Shown in pieces: positions 8,396 to 16,826 of a stretch of DNA of 64,000 bases; within the stretch, counting starts at the first letter, position 1, and every line of letters begins with the position of its first letter. Both the position numbers and the translations under genes were made by a program. The stretch is taken from positions 186,001-250,000 of the forward strand of contig JASGHP010000001.1 of assembly GCA_047602295.1 (NCBI GenBank), read 5' to 3'. The notes under the pieces were generated by a model. The model was not told the DNA's origin. It worked only from the letters and a program-made list of their open reading frames with translations, and searched no databases. This DNA comes from JACMLD01 sp047602295. Its GTDB lineage: Bacteria; Bacteroidota; Bacteroidia; Chitinophagales; Chitinophagaceae.

Positions 8396-9328
8396 ATGCT
8401 AAGCAGGGTTGCAGATAGTTTATATTGGATGAGCCGGTACATGGAACGTGCCGATGGCATATTGCGCATGCTAAAGATCAATTACGCTTCTTCACAAGAT
8501 GATTTGCATGATTTTTCCTGGAGTCCTGTACTGGAAATTTTTACTTACCTGGATGATGCACAAATTGATGCATTGGGAAACAATTCAAGAACCATTTTAC
8601 AATACATGGTTACCGACAAAGAAAACCCTAATTCGGTTTTAAACATCGTAACCAAAGCAAGGGAAAATGCCCGCAGCGTTCAGGATCATATTACCAAAGA
8701 ACTCTGGCAATGTTTGAATGATTTTTACCACACTGTGCGTGATGAACAGTTGATAGACTGGCTGAACAGGGAAGATCCTATCAGCACACTGGACATATTG
8801 ATAAAACAAGGTCTGCTCTATTACGGCACACTAGACATTACTATGAGTCGCGGAGAAGGCTATGCATTTATCAACCTGGGAAAATTTATTGAAAGAGCTA
8901 CTCAATCTGCAGATATTCTTGATGTAAAATTCAGCGATGAGAATTATGATATTACTACTGCAGATACTACGTACTGGAAGTATTTGCTGATGTCTATTTC
9001 CGGTTACGAGCTTTACCTGAAAACCTATCGCAGTGGTTTTGAAGCAAAAACTGTAGTAGAGATGATTGTGTTAAACAAAGACTTCCCACGTTCTGTATTG
9101 TATTCCATCAACCAAATGATGCGTTATTTCACACGCCTCAGGAGCGATCGAAATGTAGATACCTATCAAAAAATAGAATTCCTGATTGGTAAACTGAAAA
9201 GCAAAGTCAACTATTCAACTACAGATAGCATTCTTAAACAAGGTTTGCACGAATACCTGGAAGAAGTGAAAACTGATTTGAATGAAATAGGAGTTTCACT
9301 CAATCAAAATTATTTTGCATACGCGTAA
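8396..9328 (+). CDS. Alpha-E domain-containing protein (DUF403)
   Basis: A 310-residue, mostly helical protein that opens MLSRVADSLYWMSRYMERAD, the hallmark start of the alpha-E (DUF403) family. Conserved ARENARSVQDHIT and GEGYAFINLGKFIERATQ segments follow. It is found next to the circularly permuted ATP-grasp protein, sometimes fused to it, and is presumed to be its partner; no catalytic residues are known. Here it is second in the three-gene cluster, 128 bp after the ATP-grasp gene. The intervening gap holds a repeat hairpin. Confidence 0.9.
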   Translation: MLSRVADSLYWMSRYMERADGILRMLKINYASSQDDLHDFSWSPVLEIFTYLDDAQIDALGNNSRTILQYMVTDKENPNSVLNIVTKARENARSVQDHITKELWQCLNDFYHTVRDEQLIDWLNREDPISTLDILIKQGLLYYGTLDITMSRGEGYAFINLGKFIERATQSADILDVKFSDENYDITTADTTYWKYLLMSISGYELYLKTYRSGFEAKTVVEMIVLNKDFPRSVLYSINQMMRYFTRLRSDRNVDTYQKIEFLIGKLKSKVNYSTTDSILKQGLHEYLEEVKTDLNEIGVSLNQNYFAYA

Positions 9329-9334
9329 GAGGGG

Positions 9335-9432
9335 CTTATGGTGAAAGGTATAAGGTTTAGGGTGTTTAAAAGTTATCACCCCGCCCGAATATAAAGACCT
9401 TACACCTTAAGCCATACACCTTCTACCTTTTT
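9335..9432. repeat. Intergenic imperfect hairpin of 'AAGGTATAAGG' words
   Basis: GGTGAAAGGTATAAGG-type words are followed about 40 bp later by CCTTACACCTTAAGCC and ACACCTTCTACC words that are largely complementary. It is the same repeat style as 8270-8367. Confidence 0.5.
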
Positions 9433-9454
9433 TGAATCAATCAAAACTAATTGC

Positions 9455-10433
9455 ATGCCCCGTTTTAATATCCGTCATATAACCCGGTACAGTTATGAAG
9501 AACCGGTGAGAGACAGCGCCAACCAGGTTATATTATTCCCTATAAAAGACGAGTACCAGGAAACCATCAAACAAGAATCTATTCATCAGCGGAGATGCGC
9601 ATGTAGAAATGTTTAGCGATTATTATGGCAACACCATTGGCTCGTTTACCTATGCAGAACCACACAAACAATTGGTGATTGATTCTAAAATAGATGTACT
9701 GGTAAAGGAAAGACCAATGCCCGCCGATAAAGAAGCTGCCGACAAACAATGGCAACAGCTTCTGCAAATTAAATTCACGCACCCATTTATAGATTTTGTA
9801 AAACAGGAACCCTTTGCTGCTATTGAAGAAGTAAAGCAACTGCCTGTTATTACAGCAAGCAATTCATCTACACCTTTGCAGGCAGCGCTAAAGCTGAATG
9901 AATATGTTTATAAAAACTTTTCTTACGATAAGGCTGTAACCGACGTAGAAACGACCATTGATGAAGTGTGGAAACTAAAGGCAGGCGTCTGCCAGGATTT
10001 TGCGCACATGCTGCTGGTAATGTTGCGCATGATTGGTATACCTGCCCGTTATGTTAGTGGTTATGTTTGTCCCAATAAAAGCGGACTTCGCGGAGAAGGT
10101 GCCACCCATGCCTGGGTAGAAGCCTATATACCTTTTTACGGATGGCTTGGCTTAGACCCTACAAACAATTGCATTGTAAACGATCTTCATGTACGCCTGG
10201 CAACTGGTAGAAGTTTTAGCGACGTGTCTCCGGTTAAGGGAACATACAAAGGAACTTCTCATCATACACTGGAAGTTGGCGTAACCGTTTCTTATGAAGA
10301 TGGAACTGTTTCAGAAGAGCATCCTGCAGTGCTGGTGCCACAACCGGTTAAAAACAACAATCAAGCTACCACTTCTAATTCTTATAGAAGAAATCTTGAA
10401 CTGATACAGCAACAACAGCAGCAGCAACAATAG
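9455..10433 (+). pseudogene. Transglutaminase-like protein, frameshifted near 9577
   Basis: The first frame starts at the ATG at 9455 (MPRFNIRHITRYSYEEPV, the usual start of the bacterial transglutaminase N-terminal domain) and runs to codon 9575. The rest (FISGDAHVEMFSDYYGN onward) is in the +1 frame. The core has the Cys-His-Asp triad: KAGVCQDFAHMLLVMLR, THAWVEAYIPFYGWLGLDPTNN. Family role: predicted cysteine peptidase or transglutaminase, partner of the ATP-grasp and alpha-E proteins upstream. The tail ends in a poly-Gln run encoded by CAG/CAA. The break lies in GAATC (9575-9579); one base fewer would give an intact protein of about 325 residues. It may be a sequencing error rather than a real pseudogene. 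Confidence 0.8.
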
Positions 10434-10543
10434 TTTTATTGAGCCGGCTTCATAACATGAATAGATGCATCCACACTTTTATCCAAAAAAATGAAGAAAT
10501 TATACAAATCCATTCCATCATAATAATAATCGGCGTTCTATCA

Positions 10544-11086
10544 TTATTGTTCTTGCTGCACGTATGCTATCAGGTTGTTCAGTACCGATTGAATAGCATC
10601 TTTTGTAGGTACATCTGTAATGTGTCCTTCGGCATTCAACTTAGATCTTACATAAGAAATAAGCAATGCAGCACCATCTGGTATCTTAGCAGATAATGCT
10701 GTAAAAATTTGCAGGAAAGCTGCATGTGCTCTGTCGCCAGCAGTAGAAGCTGTAATTAAAGCCAAAGGTTTATTCACCAGTTCGCCAGAACCCACCGTCC
10801 AGTCTAATGCATTCTTTAAACTTCCTGGAACACCAAATGCATATTCAGGTGTGCAAATCAATACTGCATCAGTATCCAGCAAATGCTTGCGCCAAACGTT
10901 TACAGTAATAGATGGCTCCTCAGCATCATTGAAATGCGGTAAATCTCCCAATCCCTTGTAAATAAAAAATTCAATCTCCGGTGGCAGCATTTTTTCAATA
11001 GCATTTAATATTACTGCATTAGAAGAGTTGGCACGAAGGCTGCCGGATACAGCCAGTATTTTTATTTTATTTTTTAGCATATCCAT
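10544..11086 (-). CDS. NADPH-dependent FMN reductase family protein
   Basis: A 180-residue flavodoxin-fold protein. KILAVSGSLRANSSN at the N terminus is the FMN phosphate-binding loop, and CTPEYAFGVPGSLKNALDWT is the hallmark of the NAD(P)H:FMN/chromate/azo reductase family. It is predicted to be a cytoplasmic homotetramer reducing quinones, chromate or azo dyes with NAD(P)H. It is leftward and 57 bp from the EamA transporter gene upstream; the two may be co-transcribed. Physiological substrate unknown. Confidence 0.87.
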   Translation of the reverse strand: MDMLKNKIKILAVSGSLRANSSNAVILNAIEKMLPPEIEFFIYKGLGDLPHFNDAEEPSITVNVWRKHLLDTDAVLICTPEYAFGVPGSLKNALDWTVGSGELVNKPLALITASTAGDRAHAAFLQIFTALSAKIPDGAALLISYVRSKLNAEGHITDVPTKDAIQSVLNNLIAYVQQEQ

Positions 11087-11143
11087 TCTTATTGGTCAGT
11101 TTTATTGCGAAACAGCATACAACCCAGTTTGTTTATTAAAAAG

Positions 11144-12067
11144 TTATGCAATCGTTTCTTTTTCCTGCGCAATAGGTTGCCTGCGTTTTACCATAGAAAC
11201 AATAATACCGCTGATGATAATGCAGGATATGCCGGATAAAGACATGCCATCCGGAAACGGATCGCCTAACATCATGCCTATAAAAACGGAGAATACAATA
11301 TTTGCGTAACTAATAGCAGAAACAACACCTGCTTTATCTGCACCATATGCTTTTGTAACAAAATACTGGCCAAACAAAGCTGCCAGTCCTAATAATAAAA
11401 TGTATAACCATTCTACGCCGTGTGGAATTTTAAACGCAGGCATAAAAATTTCATCTGCTGCAAAACCTCCTATCCAACGTACCAGCATACAACACGCCGG
11501 AATAATAACACCTGCACTTACAAAAGCGCCAACAATTATTCTTGCATCGTAATAGCGACTAATCTTTCCAACTGTTATATAAGCAATGGCAGATGATATA
11601 CCAGAGATTAATCCCGCCAGGTGATAATACCAGGGAAATTGCATTGCTGGTTTATACACCAGCACCATGCCTGCAAAACCCAGCAATACAGAAAACAATA
11701 CTTCTTTGCCGGCATATTCCTTAAACAAGAAAAAAGAAAACACAGCAATAAAGATGGCCGAAGTAAGATTATACGTCATAGCTGTGCCCAATGGCAAATG
11801 CAATATGCAATACAGCAAGGTGTACAAAGCAATAGTGCCCATGATGCCGCGAAAGATCAACCAATGAAATTTGCCACCGTGGCTTACCGGCGGTTTTGCT
11901 ATCAGTCCTATTGATAAAAATATAAGCCCGATAAGATTTCTGTAAAAAACCAACTGACCCGCATTGAAGCTTCCTTTTAATAACCTGGCTGCTCCGCCCA
12001 TTACAGAAAAGCCCAGCGCTGCCAGCAACATGTACAAAATGCCATAATATTTTTTTTGTAAACCCAT
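11144..12067 (-). CDS. EamA/DMT-family transporter
   Basis: About 307 residues with ten predicted membrane helices in two EamA repeats (first beginning ILYMLLAALGFSVMGGAARLLKG, second around LAGLISGISSAIAYITVGKISR). The ATG at 12067 is chosen because it overlaps the stop of the upstream aminotransferase by one base (TGATG), which indicates translational coupling; an upstream in-frame start would lie inside that gene. The pairing suggests export of an amino-acid-related metabolite, but the family is too broad to name a substrate. Confidence 0.88.
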   Translation of the reverse strand: MGLQKKYYGILYMLLAALGFSVMGGAARLLKGSFNAGQLVFYRNLIGLIFLSIGLIAKPPVSHGGKFHWLIFRGIMGTIALYTLLYCILHLPLGTAMTYNLTSAIFIAVFSFFLFKEYAGKEVLFSVLLGFAGMVLVYKPAMQFPWYYHLAGLISGISSAIAYITVGKISRYYDARIIVGAFVSAGVIIPACCMLVRWIGGFAADEIFMPAFKIPHGVEWLYILLLGLAALFGQYFVTKAYGADKAGVVSAISYANIVFSVFIGMMLGDPFPDGMSLSGISCIIISGIIVSMVKRRQPIAQEKETIA

Positions 12068-13224
12068 CAGATATGCTGTAATCTTTCTACTGCTTTGTCT
12101 ATTGTTTCTTTTTTCTTGGCAAAACAAAAACGGATAACATGGTTATCTGTGCCCGCTTTATAAAAAGCAGACACCGGAATAGTAGCAATGCCATGCTCTT
12201 TGGTAATGCGCATGCAAAGATCTTTATCCGATTCATTGCTAATGCGGCTGTATTGATAACACTGAAAATAACTGCCGTAACTGGGCATGGGCGTAAAGCG
12301 GGTAGATTGCATTAATTGCTGAAAGTAGTCACGCTTTTGTTGCAGAAAGTCTCCAAGCGATAGATAAGCATCTTTGTTTTTTAAAAATGTTGCCAATGCT
12401 ACCTGCGATGGTGTATGGCAACTGAAACAATTAAACTGGTGCACTTTTCTGAACTCTTTCATTAGCGCTGGAGAAGAAATGCTATAGCCTAATTTCCACC
12501 CAGTGCAATGATATGTTTTTCCGAAAGAGAATGATACAAAACTTCGCTCCATTAAATCCGGATAGCGCAGGATTGATTGGTGTGCTATGCCGTCGAAAAT
12601 TAAATGTTCATATACTTCATCACTGTGTATAATAATCTTTGTGTCTTTTACTATCGACTGCAGTTGCTTTATGTCTTCTTCTCTCAACACAGCACCGGTA
12701 GGATTGTGCGGAGAGTTTAGCATTATCATTCTTGTTTTAGGTGTAATCTTTTGTTTTACAAGTTCCCAATCAATTTTATAATCCGGAAATTTTAGATCGA
12801 TAAGAACCGGTACAGCGCCATTCACTTCTATATTGGGGATATAACTATCGTATGCAGGTTCAAAAACAATTACTTCATCGCCGGGTTGCAGTACAGTAGT
12901 TAGCGCTGTATAAATTGCATAAGTGCCGCCGGGTGTAATGGTTATTTGTGTATCCGGGCTGATAACTGTATTGTAGAGTGATTGTACTTTCTCTGCCAGC
13001 ACCTCTCGCAATGGCATATAACCCTGCATAGGCGCATATTGGTTCATGCCATTGTTCATGGCTTCATTTACCAAAGCCGTCAGCTCATGGCTCATATTAA
13101 AATCCGGAAAACCCTGGCCAAGGTTTACAGCTTTATATTCAGTAGCCAATGCACTCATTACTGTGAATATACTGGTGCCAACATCTGGCAGCTTGCTGTT
13201 TATACTAAGATCGTTTGATGACAT
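12067..13224 (-). CDS. PLP-dependent class I/II aminotransferase (methionine aminotransferase YbdL-like)
   Basis: A 385-residue fold-type I aminotransferase. Key segments are NLGQGFPDF near the N terminus, the substrate and cofactor segment ITPGGTYAIYTAL, NSPHNPTGAVL, HSDEVYEHLIFDG and the PLP lysine in SFSFGKTYHCTGWKLGY. The order and wording match the YbdL/kynurenine-aminotransferase-like group, which transaminates methionine and aromatic residues. The ATG at 13224 is preferred; an upstream start adds a non-conserved leader. Its stop is coupled to the EamA transporter start. Confidence 0.85.
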   Translation of the reverse strand: MSSNDLSINSKLPDVGTSIFTVMSALATEYKAVNLGQGFPDFNMSHELTALVNEAMNNGMNQYAPMQGYMPLREVLAEKVQSLYNTVISPDTQITITPGGTYAIYTALTTVLQPGDEVIVFEPAYDSYIPNIEVNGAVPVLIDLKFPDYKIDWELVKQKITPKTRMIMLNSPHNPTGAVLREEDIKQLQSIVKDTKIIIHSDEVYEHLIFDGIAHQSILRYPDLMERSFVSFSFGKTYHCTGWKLGYSISSPALMKEFRKVHQFNCFSCHTPSQVALATFLKNKDAYLSLGDFLQQKRDYFQQLMQSTRFTPMPSYGSYFQCYQYSRISNESDKDLCMRITKEHGIATIPVSAFYKAGTDNHVIRFCFAKKKETIDKAVERLQHI

Positions 13225-13292
13225 GAAACGCAGATTGTCTGGATTTTTATAATAAGCTATGATTGTACCGCATAGCAAAAGTCAAAAATAAA

Positions 13293-13428
13293 AAGTCAAA
13301 AGTAAAAGGTGATAAATACTTTCCATCTTTTCGAAGACAAACGGCATTTTGCAGCTTACTATCAACCTGGAAGAAGAAGAGCAGATTGTGATATTGATTT
13401 TTGAATTTTGGCTTTTTACTTTTGACTT
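13293..13428. repeat. Inverted repeat built from 'AAAAGTCAAAAG' words
   Basis: AAGTCAAAAGTAAAA (13293-13307) has an exact reverse complement at 13414-13428. The flanks carry further AAAGTCAAAAAT-type words. The right arm covers the 3' end of the MmcQ gene. Confidence 0.7.
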
Positions 13429-13778
13429 GAATCAAACTGTTCTCTTAATTTTTTTGGAAGACTCTTTACTACCAAATCATAAGAATGATCAATCCATTCT
13501 TTTAATTGTTTATTGGAAACAGAACCATCCGGCGCAATTGTGTTCCAGTGTTTCTTGTTCATATGATAGCCTGGCAATACACAACTATATTGCTCTCTTA
13601 GCTCTATTGCCAGATCAGGGTCACATTTTACATTAAACCGAAAATCTTCTGCATCCAGGCTGGTTAATAAAAAAACTTTTCCCGCCACTTTATATACCAA
13701 GGTATCAGGACCAAAAGGAAGCGTTTCTTCCACACCCGGCTTCGATAAACAATATTCTTGCAGTTGTTCAATATCCAT
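13416..13778 (-). CDS. MmcQ/YjbR family DNA-binding protein
   Basis: A 120-residue protein typical of the MmcQ/YjbR (DUF1801-like cyclic) family: MDIEQLQEYCLSKPGVEETLPFG, KVFLLTSLD, FNVKCDPDLAIELREQY and PGYHMNKKHWNTI. The fold resembles CyaY-like DNA-binding domains; the cellular role is not established. Its last codons lie inside an inverted repeat, so the extreme C terminus may be variable between relatives. Confidence 0.85.
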   Translation of the reverse strand: MDIEQLQEYCLSKPGVEETLPFGPDTLVYKVAGKVFLLTSLDAEDFRFNVKCDPDLAIELREQYSCVLPGYHMNKKHWNTIAPDGSVSNKQLKEWIDHSYDLVVKSLPKKLREQFDSSQK

Positions 13779-13785
13779 ACCCCTG

Positions 13786-13900
13786 ACCCCTAAAGGGGGA
13801 TTTTAAAGTTTATTAAAATGATTCCGTTTACTTGTTAATTCGTGTTTTTAAAATAATACTTGCTATCGCCAATTTAAATACCCTTTAGGGGGCAGGGGTT
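13786..13900. repeat. 'CCCCTAAAGGGG' repeat pair
   Basis: ACCCCTGACCCCTAAAGGGGG (13784 onward) and CCCTTTAGGGGGCAGGGGTT (13882 onward) form an inverted pair bracketing about 80 bp. The same word is found at the kdsB 3' end (5837-5857), so it is a dispersed repeat. Confidence 0.6.
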
Positions 13901-13925
13901 ACCATGATTGATCTAAATTTACTCT

Positions 13926-14324
13926 TTAGGACGATGGGGATGATATGATTGCAGTAGCTTCAATTTCTATCAGGTATTGCGGGTCAATCAAACCTTTTAC
14001 TTCTATCATGGAAGTACAGGGCATAATTGTTTTAAAGAATTCACCATGTGCATGACCGTATTCTTTCCAGCGTTTTATATCTGTTACCAGCATGCGTGTA
14101 CGCACTACATCTTTTAAAGAAGCTCCTGCCTGTTGTAAAACCTTCTCAATTTTCTGAATGATAAAGTACGTCTGCAAATAAGCATCGTTTATACCCACAG
14201 TTTTACCACTGTCATCAACCGCTACTGTGCCAGATACTTCTATAATATTGCCTACTTTAACAGCACGGCTATAGCCAACTACTGGCTCCCAGGGAGAGCC
14301 TGATGAATAATTTGTTCTGCTCAT
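13926..14324 (-). CDS. RidA/YjgF/UK114 family protein (likely enamine/imine deaminase)
   Basis: A 132-residue single-domain Rid protein. Conserved family positions include GYSRAVKVGNIIEVSGTVAVDD, a Lys-Val/Arg region DVVRTRMLVTDI and the C-terminal MIEVKGLIDPQYLIEIEATAI. The central Arg (RTRM) corresponds to the catalytic arginine of RidA, which hydrolyses reactive 2-aminoacrylate; the C-terminal half is closer to less characterised Rid subgroups. The start overlaps the stop of the upstream exonuclease gene by 4 bp, so the two are coupled. Confidence 0.85.
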   Translation of the reverse strand: MSRTNYSSGSPWEPVVGYSRAVKVGNIIEVSGTVAVDDSGKTVGINDAYLQTYFIIQKIEKVLQQAGASLKDVVRTRMLVTDIKRWKEYGHAHGEFFKTIMPCTSMIEVKGLIDPQYLIEIEATAIISSPSS

Positions 14325-15076
14325 AATGATTTATTCAAGCTTTCTGTTTCCTCCTGCACCCTGAATTCGATATTATTATCTTCAATCAGCGCTTCACCTT
14401 GAAGGCGCAGGTATACTTGTGCAACTGTTACCACATCTTTCTGGCAATAAGTAACAATTCTTTTTATATCATGTTCTTTCCAATAAACATCTCCTACCAT
14501 ACTTCCATCAATATCATCTTTTGGAGTTGGTATACCCAGTGTATGTGCCAGCAGATTCAGGCTGGTATAACTTTTAAAATCACCAAACTTCCAAAGCTCC
14601 ATAGTATCCAGGTGATTTACCTCCCAAGGCTTTTTGCCAGACAAATGCAATAAGGGTGGAATGTTAACGCCCAGGATAACCATGCGCCGGCACAAATAAG
14701 GAAAATCAAATTCTTTTCCATTGTGTGCACATAAAAATTTTGCAGGTCCTATATTCCATTTGCCTACCATAGCTGCAAAATCCTGCAACAGTTTCTTTTC
14801 GTCATCACCGTAAAAAGATTTCATTACCAGTTTGCGGCCATCGGGTCCATCTTGCAAAACACCACAGCTAATGCAGATAATTTTTCCAAACTCAGCGTAA
14901 ATCCCTGCCCGTCCGTAAATGCTGTCTGCTGTTTCATCTTCACGGTTGCGCAACAATGCTTCTGCTTTCTTTTTCCACAAAGCCTGCCATTCTTCCGATA
15001 ATTTATCAAAAGAAGCTTGCATAGATACGGTCTCAATATCCAGGAACAAAATATTACAAAGGGGGGCTAAAAGCAT
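14321..15076 (-). CDS. Predicted 3'-5' exonuclease of the PolB-like/RNase H fold (PF10108-type)
   Basis: About 251 residues from the ATG at 15076. FLDIETVS near the start gives the DEDD motif I Asp-Glu; LCAHNGKEFDFPYLCRR supplies motif II, and YCQKDVVTVAQVYLRL motif III (Tyr/Asp). This is the predicted 3'-5' exonuclease family related to the proofreading domain of family B polymerases. The longer in-frame start at 15166 adds a hydrophobic leader absent from the family and was rejected. It overlaps ridA-like by 4 bp. Confidence 0.85.
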   Translation of the reverse strand: MLLAPLCNILFLDIETVSMQASFDKLSEEWQALWKKKAEALLRNREDETADSIYGRAGIYAEFGKIICISCGVLQDGPDGRKLVMKSFYGDDEKKLLQDFAAMVGKWNIGPAKFLCAHNGKEFDFPYLCRRMVILGVNIPPLLHLSGKKPWEVNHLDTMELWKFGDFKSYTSLNLLAHTLGIPTPKDDIDGSMVGDVYWKEHDIKRIVTYCQKDVVTVAQVYLRLQGEALIEDNNIEFRVQEETESLNKSL

Positions 15077-15148
15077 ATCGTTGTTTATTCTTAATCTAAT
15101 GTATGAAAACTTTGCAAAAAGAACTGTTATACTAATACATATAAACAA

Positions 15149-15172
15149 AAAGCCCATGCATTGCACGGGCTT
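15149..15172 (-). terminator. Terminator of the VOC-family gene
   Basis: AAGCCC/GGGCTT stem with an inner TGC/GCA pair. On the minus strand it is followed by a T-rich run (TTTTTGTTT), 26 bp past the stop of the leftward gene at 15198. Confidence 0.65.
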
Positions 15173-15197
15173 AAGGTATTGTAAAGCCTGTAAATTA

Positions 15198-15545
15198 TCA
15201 GGCTCCTTCTATTATACCAACATAATTGCCAAATGGATCTTTTACAATGGCCACATGTATATTGCCACCAACATTGGTGCGTGGCTCAAAAATTGTTGCA
15301 CCATTTTCAGTAAGCTCTTTCAATACATCTGCTACACTATCAACAGCCCAATAAGCCACTGATTGATTACCTGGCGCTGTATCTTTCATATCAGGATCAA
15401 GACCAAGCTCACAACCATCTATATCAAAACCAACATAAAACGGTTGATCAAAATAAGGATGTTTGCCTGCTATCTTAATATACCATTGTTTGGCAGCCTG
15501 CAGATCGCTTACTTTGTATATAACAGTGCGTAGCTTCTTGAACAT
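15198..15545 (-). CDS. VOC (glyoxalase/bleomycin-resistance fold) protein
   Basis: 115 residues from the ATG at 15545 (MFKKLRTVIYKVSDLQAAKQWY), the classic start of a VOC domain. It ends in VAIVKDPFGNYVGIIE, the second metal-binding strand with a Glu. VOC proteins act as metal-dependent lyases, dioxygenases or binding proteins; this one cannot be assigned. The upstream in-frame extension crosses a repeat hairpin and is not used. Confidence 0.82.
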   Translation of the reverse strand: MFKKLRTVIYKVSDLQAAKQWYIKIAGKHPYFDQPFYVGFDIDGCELGLDPDMKDTAPGNQSVAYWAVDSVADVLKELTENGATIFEPRTNVGGNIHVAIVKDPFGNYVGIIEGA

Positions 15546-15563
15546 GGTCTGATTTTTAAAAAA

Positions 15564-15648
15564 CCTCAACTGGTTTAAGGCAGAAGGTTTAAGGCGTAGG
15601 GTGTTTAAAATTAAAGTCCCTGTGCCTTTTACCACAAACCTTTAACCT
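15564..15648. repeat. Intergenic imperfect hairpin of 'AAGGTTTAAGG' words
   Basis: TTTAAGGCAGAAGGTTTAAGG is followed by CCTTTTACCACAAACCTTTAACC, mutually complementary with bulges. It is the third copy of this intergenic style in the window and lies between manC and the VOC gene. Confidence 0.5.
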
Positions 15649-15650
15649 TA

Positions 15651-16733
15651 TTACAAATATTTATCCCCCTTATTCCTCTTCACCTCGGCCACGTAATCTT
15701 TTATCTGTTGTTCTTTTTCTTTTTTGCAGATAAGCAATACATCATCTGTATCTACAATTATAAAATCTTCTAAGCCCTGCAGTAGTACAAGTTTATTTTT
15801 TGGCACATGCACCATGCATTTCACAGCATCAATTACCATTACATTATCGCCGCCAACAGCATTATGAAAATAATCTTTTTCAATATTGTCATAAGCGCTG
15901 TTCCAGGTACCCAAATCGCTCCAGCCAAAAGCAGAAGGTATCAGGTATACATTGGATGCTTTTTCCATAATGCCTACATCTATAGAAATGTTAGTGCACA
16001 ATGGATAAATTTCTTTCAACGCATCTTTTTCCGCAGGTGTATTAAACTTATCTATTTCTGCCATGAAAACATCATACATCTCTGGCAGGTGTTTTTCAAA
16101 AGCAGTAAGAATATTTTTTACTTTCCATACAAAAATGCCGGCATTCCATAAAAACTCACCGCTTGATATGAATGTTTTAGCCAGCTCAAGGTTTGGTTTC
16201 TCTGTAAAAGTTTTTACTTTATATACATCCTTGCTTACCGCCATTGGTTCAAATTGTATATAACCATAGCCTGTATTGGGGTAAGTGGGTTTAATGCCAA
16301 GCGTAATAAAGGCATTGATGCTGTTTACAAATTGCAATGCTTCATTGCATATGCGCTGAAATTCTGCATTGTCTTCTATAGAATGATCTGATGGCGCTAC
16401 TATCAATGAAGCTTCCGGATCTTTTTGATAGAGCTTAGCAGAGATATAAGCAATGCAAGGTGCTGTATTCTTCCTGGAAGGCTCACCCAATATGTTTTCT
16501 TTTTTTATGTTTGGCAACTGCTTTTCTACAATAGAAATATATTCTTCAGAAGTAACTACGTAAATATTTTCTTCGGGTATAAAAGCCGCAAACCTGTCGT
16601 AAGTTGCTTGTATAAGTGTTTTGCCTGTATTAAGTATATCCAAAAATTGTTTTGGAAAACCTGCACGGCTCATGGGCCAAAAACGACTGCCGATACCGCC
16701 CGCCATAATGGCCACATAGTGATGCTGATTCAT
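15651..16733 (-). CDS. manC: Mannose-1-phosphate guanylyltransferase
   Basis: A 360-residue nucleotidyltransferase of the ManC/ManA-type single-domain class. It opens YVAIMAGGIGSRFWPMSR with FPKQFLD, the pyrophosphorylase signature binding GTP. FTEKPNLELAKTFI with a downstream FLWNAGIFVWK is specific to GDP-mannose pyrophosphorylases. IDVGIMEKASNVYLIPSAFGWSDLGTW is the conserved sugar-phosphate region. It makes GDP-mannose for LPS, exopolysaccharide or GDP-fucose. It lacks the C-terminal isomerase domain of bifunctional ManC. Confidence 0.93.
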   Translation of the reverse strand: MNQHHYVAIMAGGIGSRFWPMSRAGFPKQFLDILNTGKTLIQATYDRFAAFIPEENIYVVTSEEYISIVEKQLPNIKKENILGEPSRKNTAPCIAYISAKLYQKDPEASLIVAPSDHSIEDNAEFQRICNEALQFVNSINAFITLGIKPTYPNTGYGYIQFEPMAVSKDVYKVKTFTEKPNLELAKTFISSGEFLWNAGIFVWKVKNILTAFEKHLPEMYDVFMAEIDKFNTPAEKDALKEIYPLCTNISIDVGIMEKASNVYLIPSAFGWSDLGTWNSAYDNIEKDYFHNAVGGDNVMVIDAVKCMVHVPKNKLVLLQGLEDFIIVDTDDVLLICKKEKEQQIKDYVAEVKRNKGDKYL

Positions 16734-16826
16734 AAGAAGGGTGTAAAAGTTTTATTATTTTATTTAGTGTTGCATGTTTTAAATGATGGCAAAAATATCG
16801 AAAGCGAAAGGCATCCTCAAATTAAA

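Noticed and set aside
9455..10433. Programmed frameshift in the transglutaminase gene
   Set aside because: No slippery heptamer or downstream structure at the site, and three other genes break at the same word.
13293..13428. CRISPR-like array in the AAAAGTCA repeats
   Set aside because: Only one inverted pair and irregular words, no regular spacers; no cas genes anywhere.
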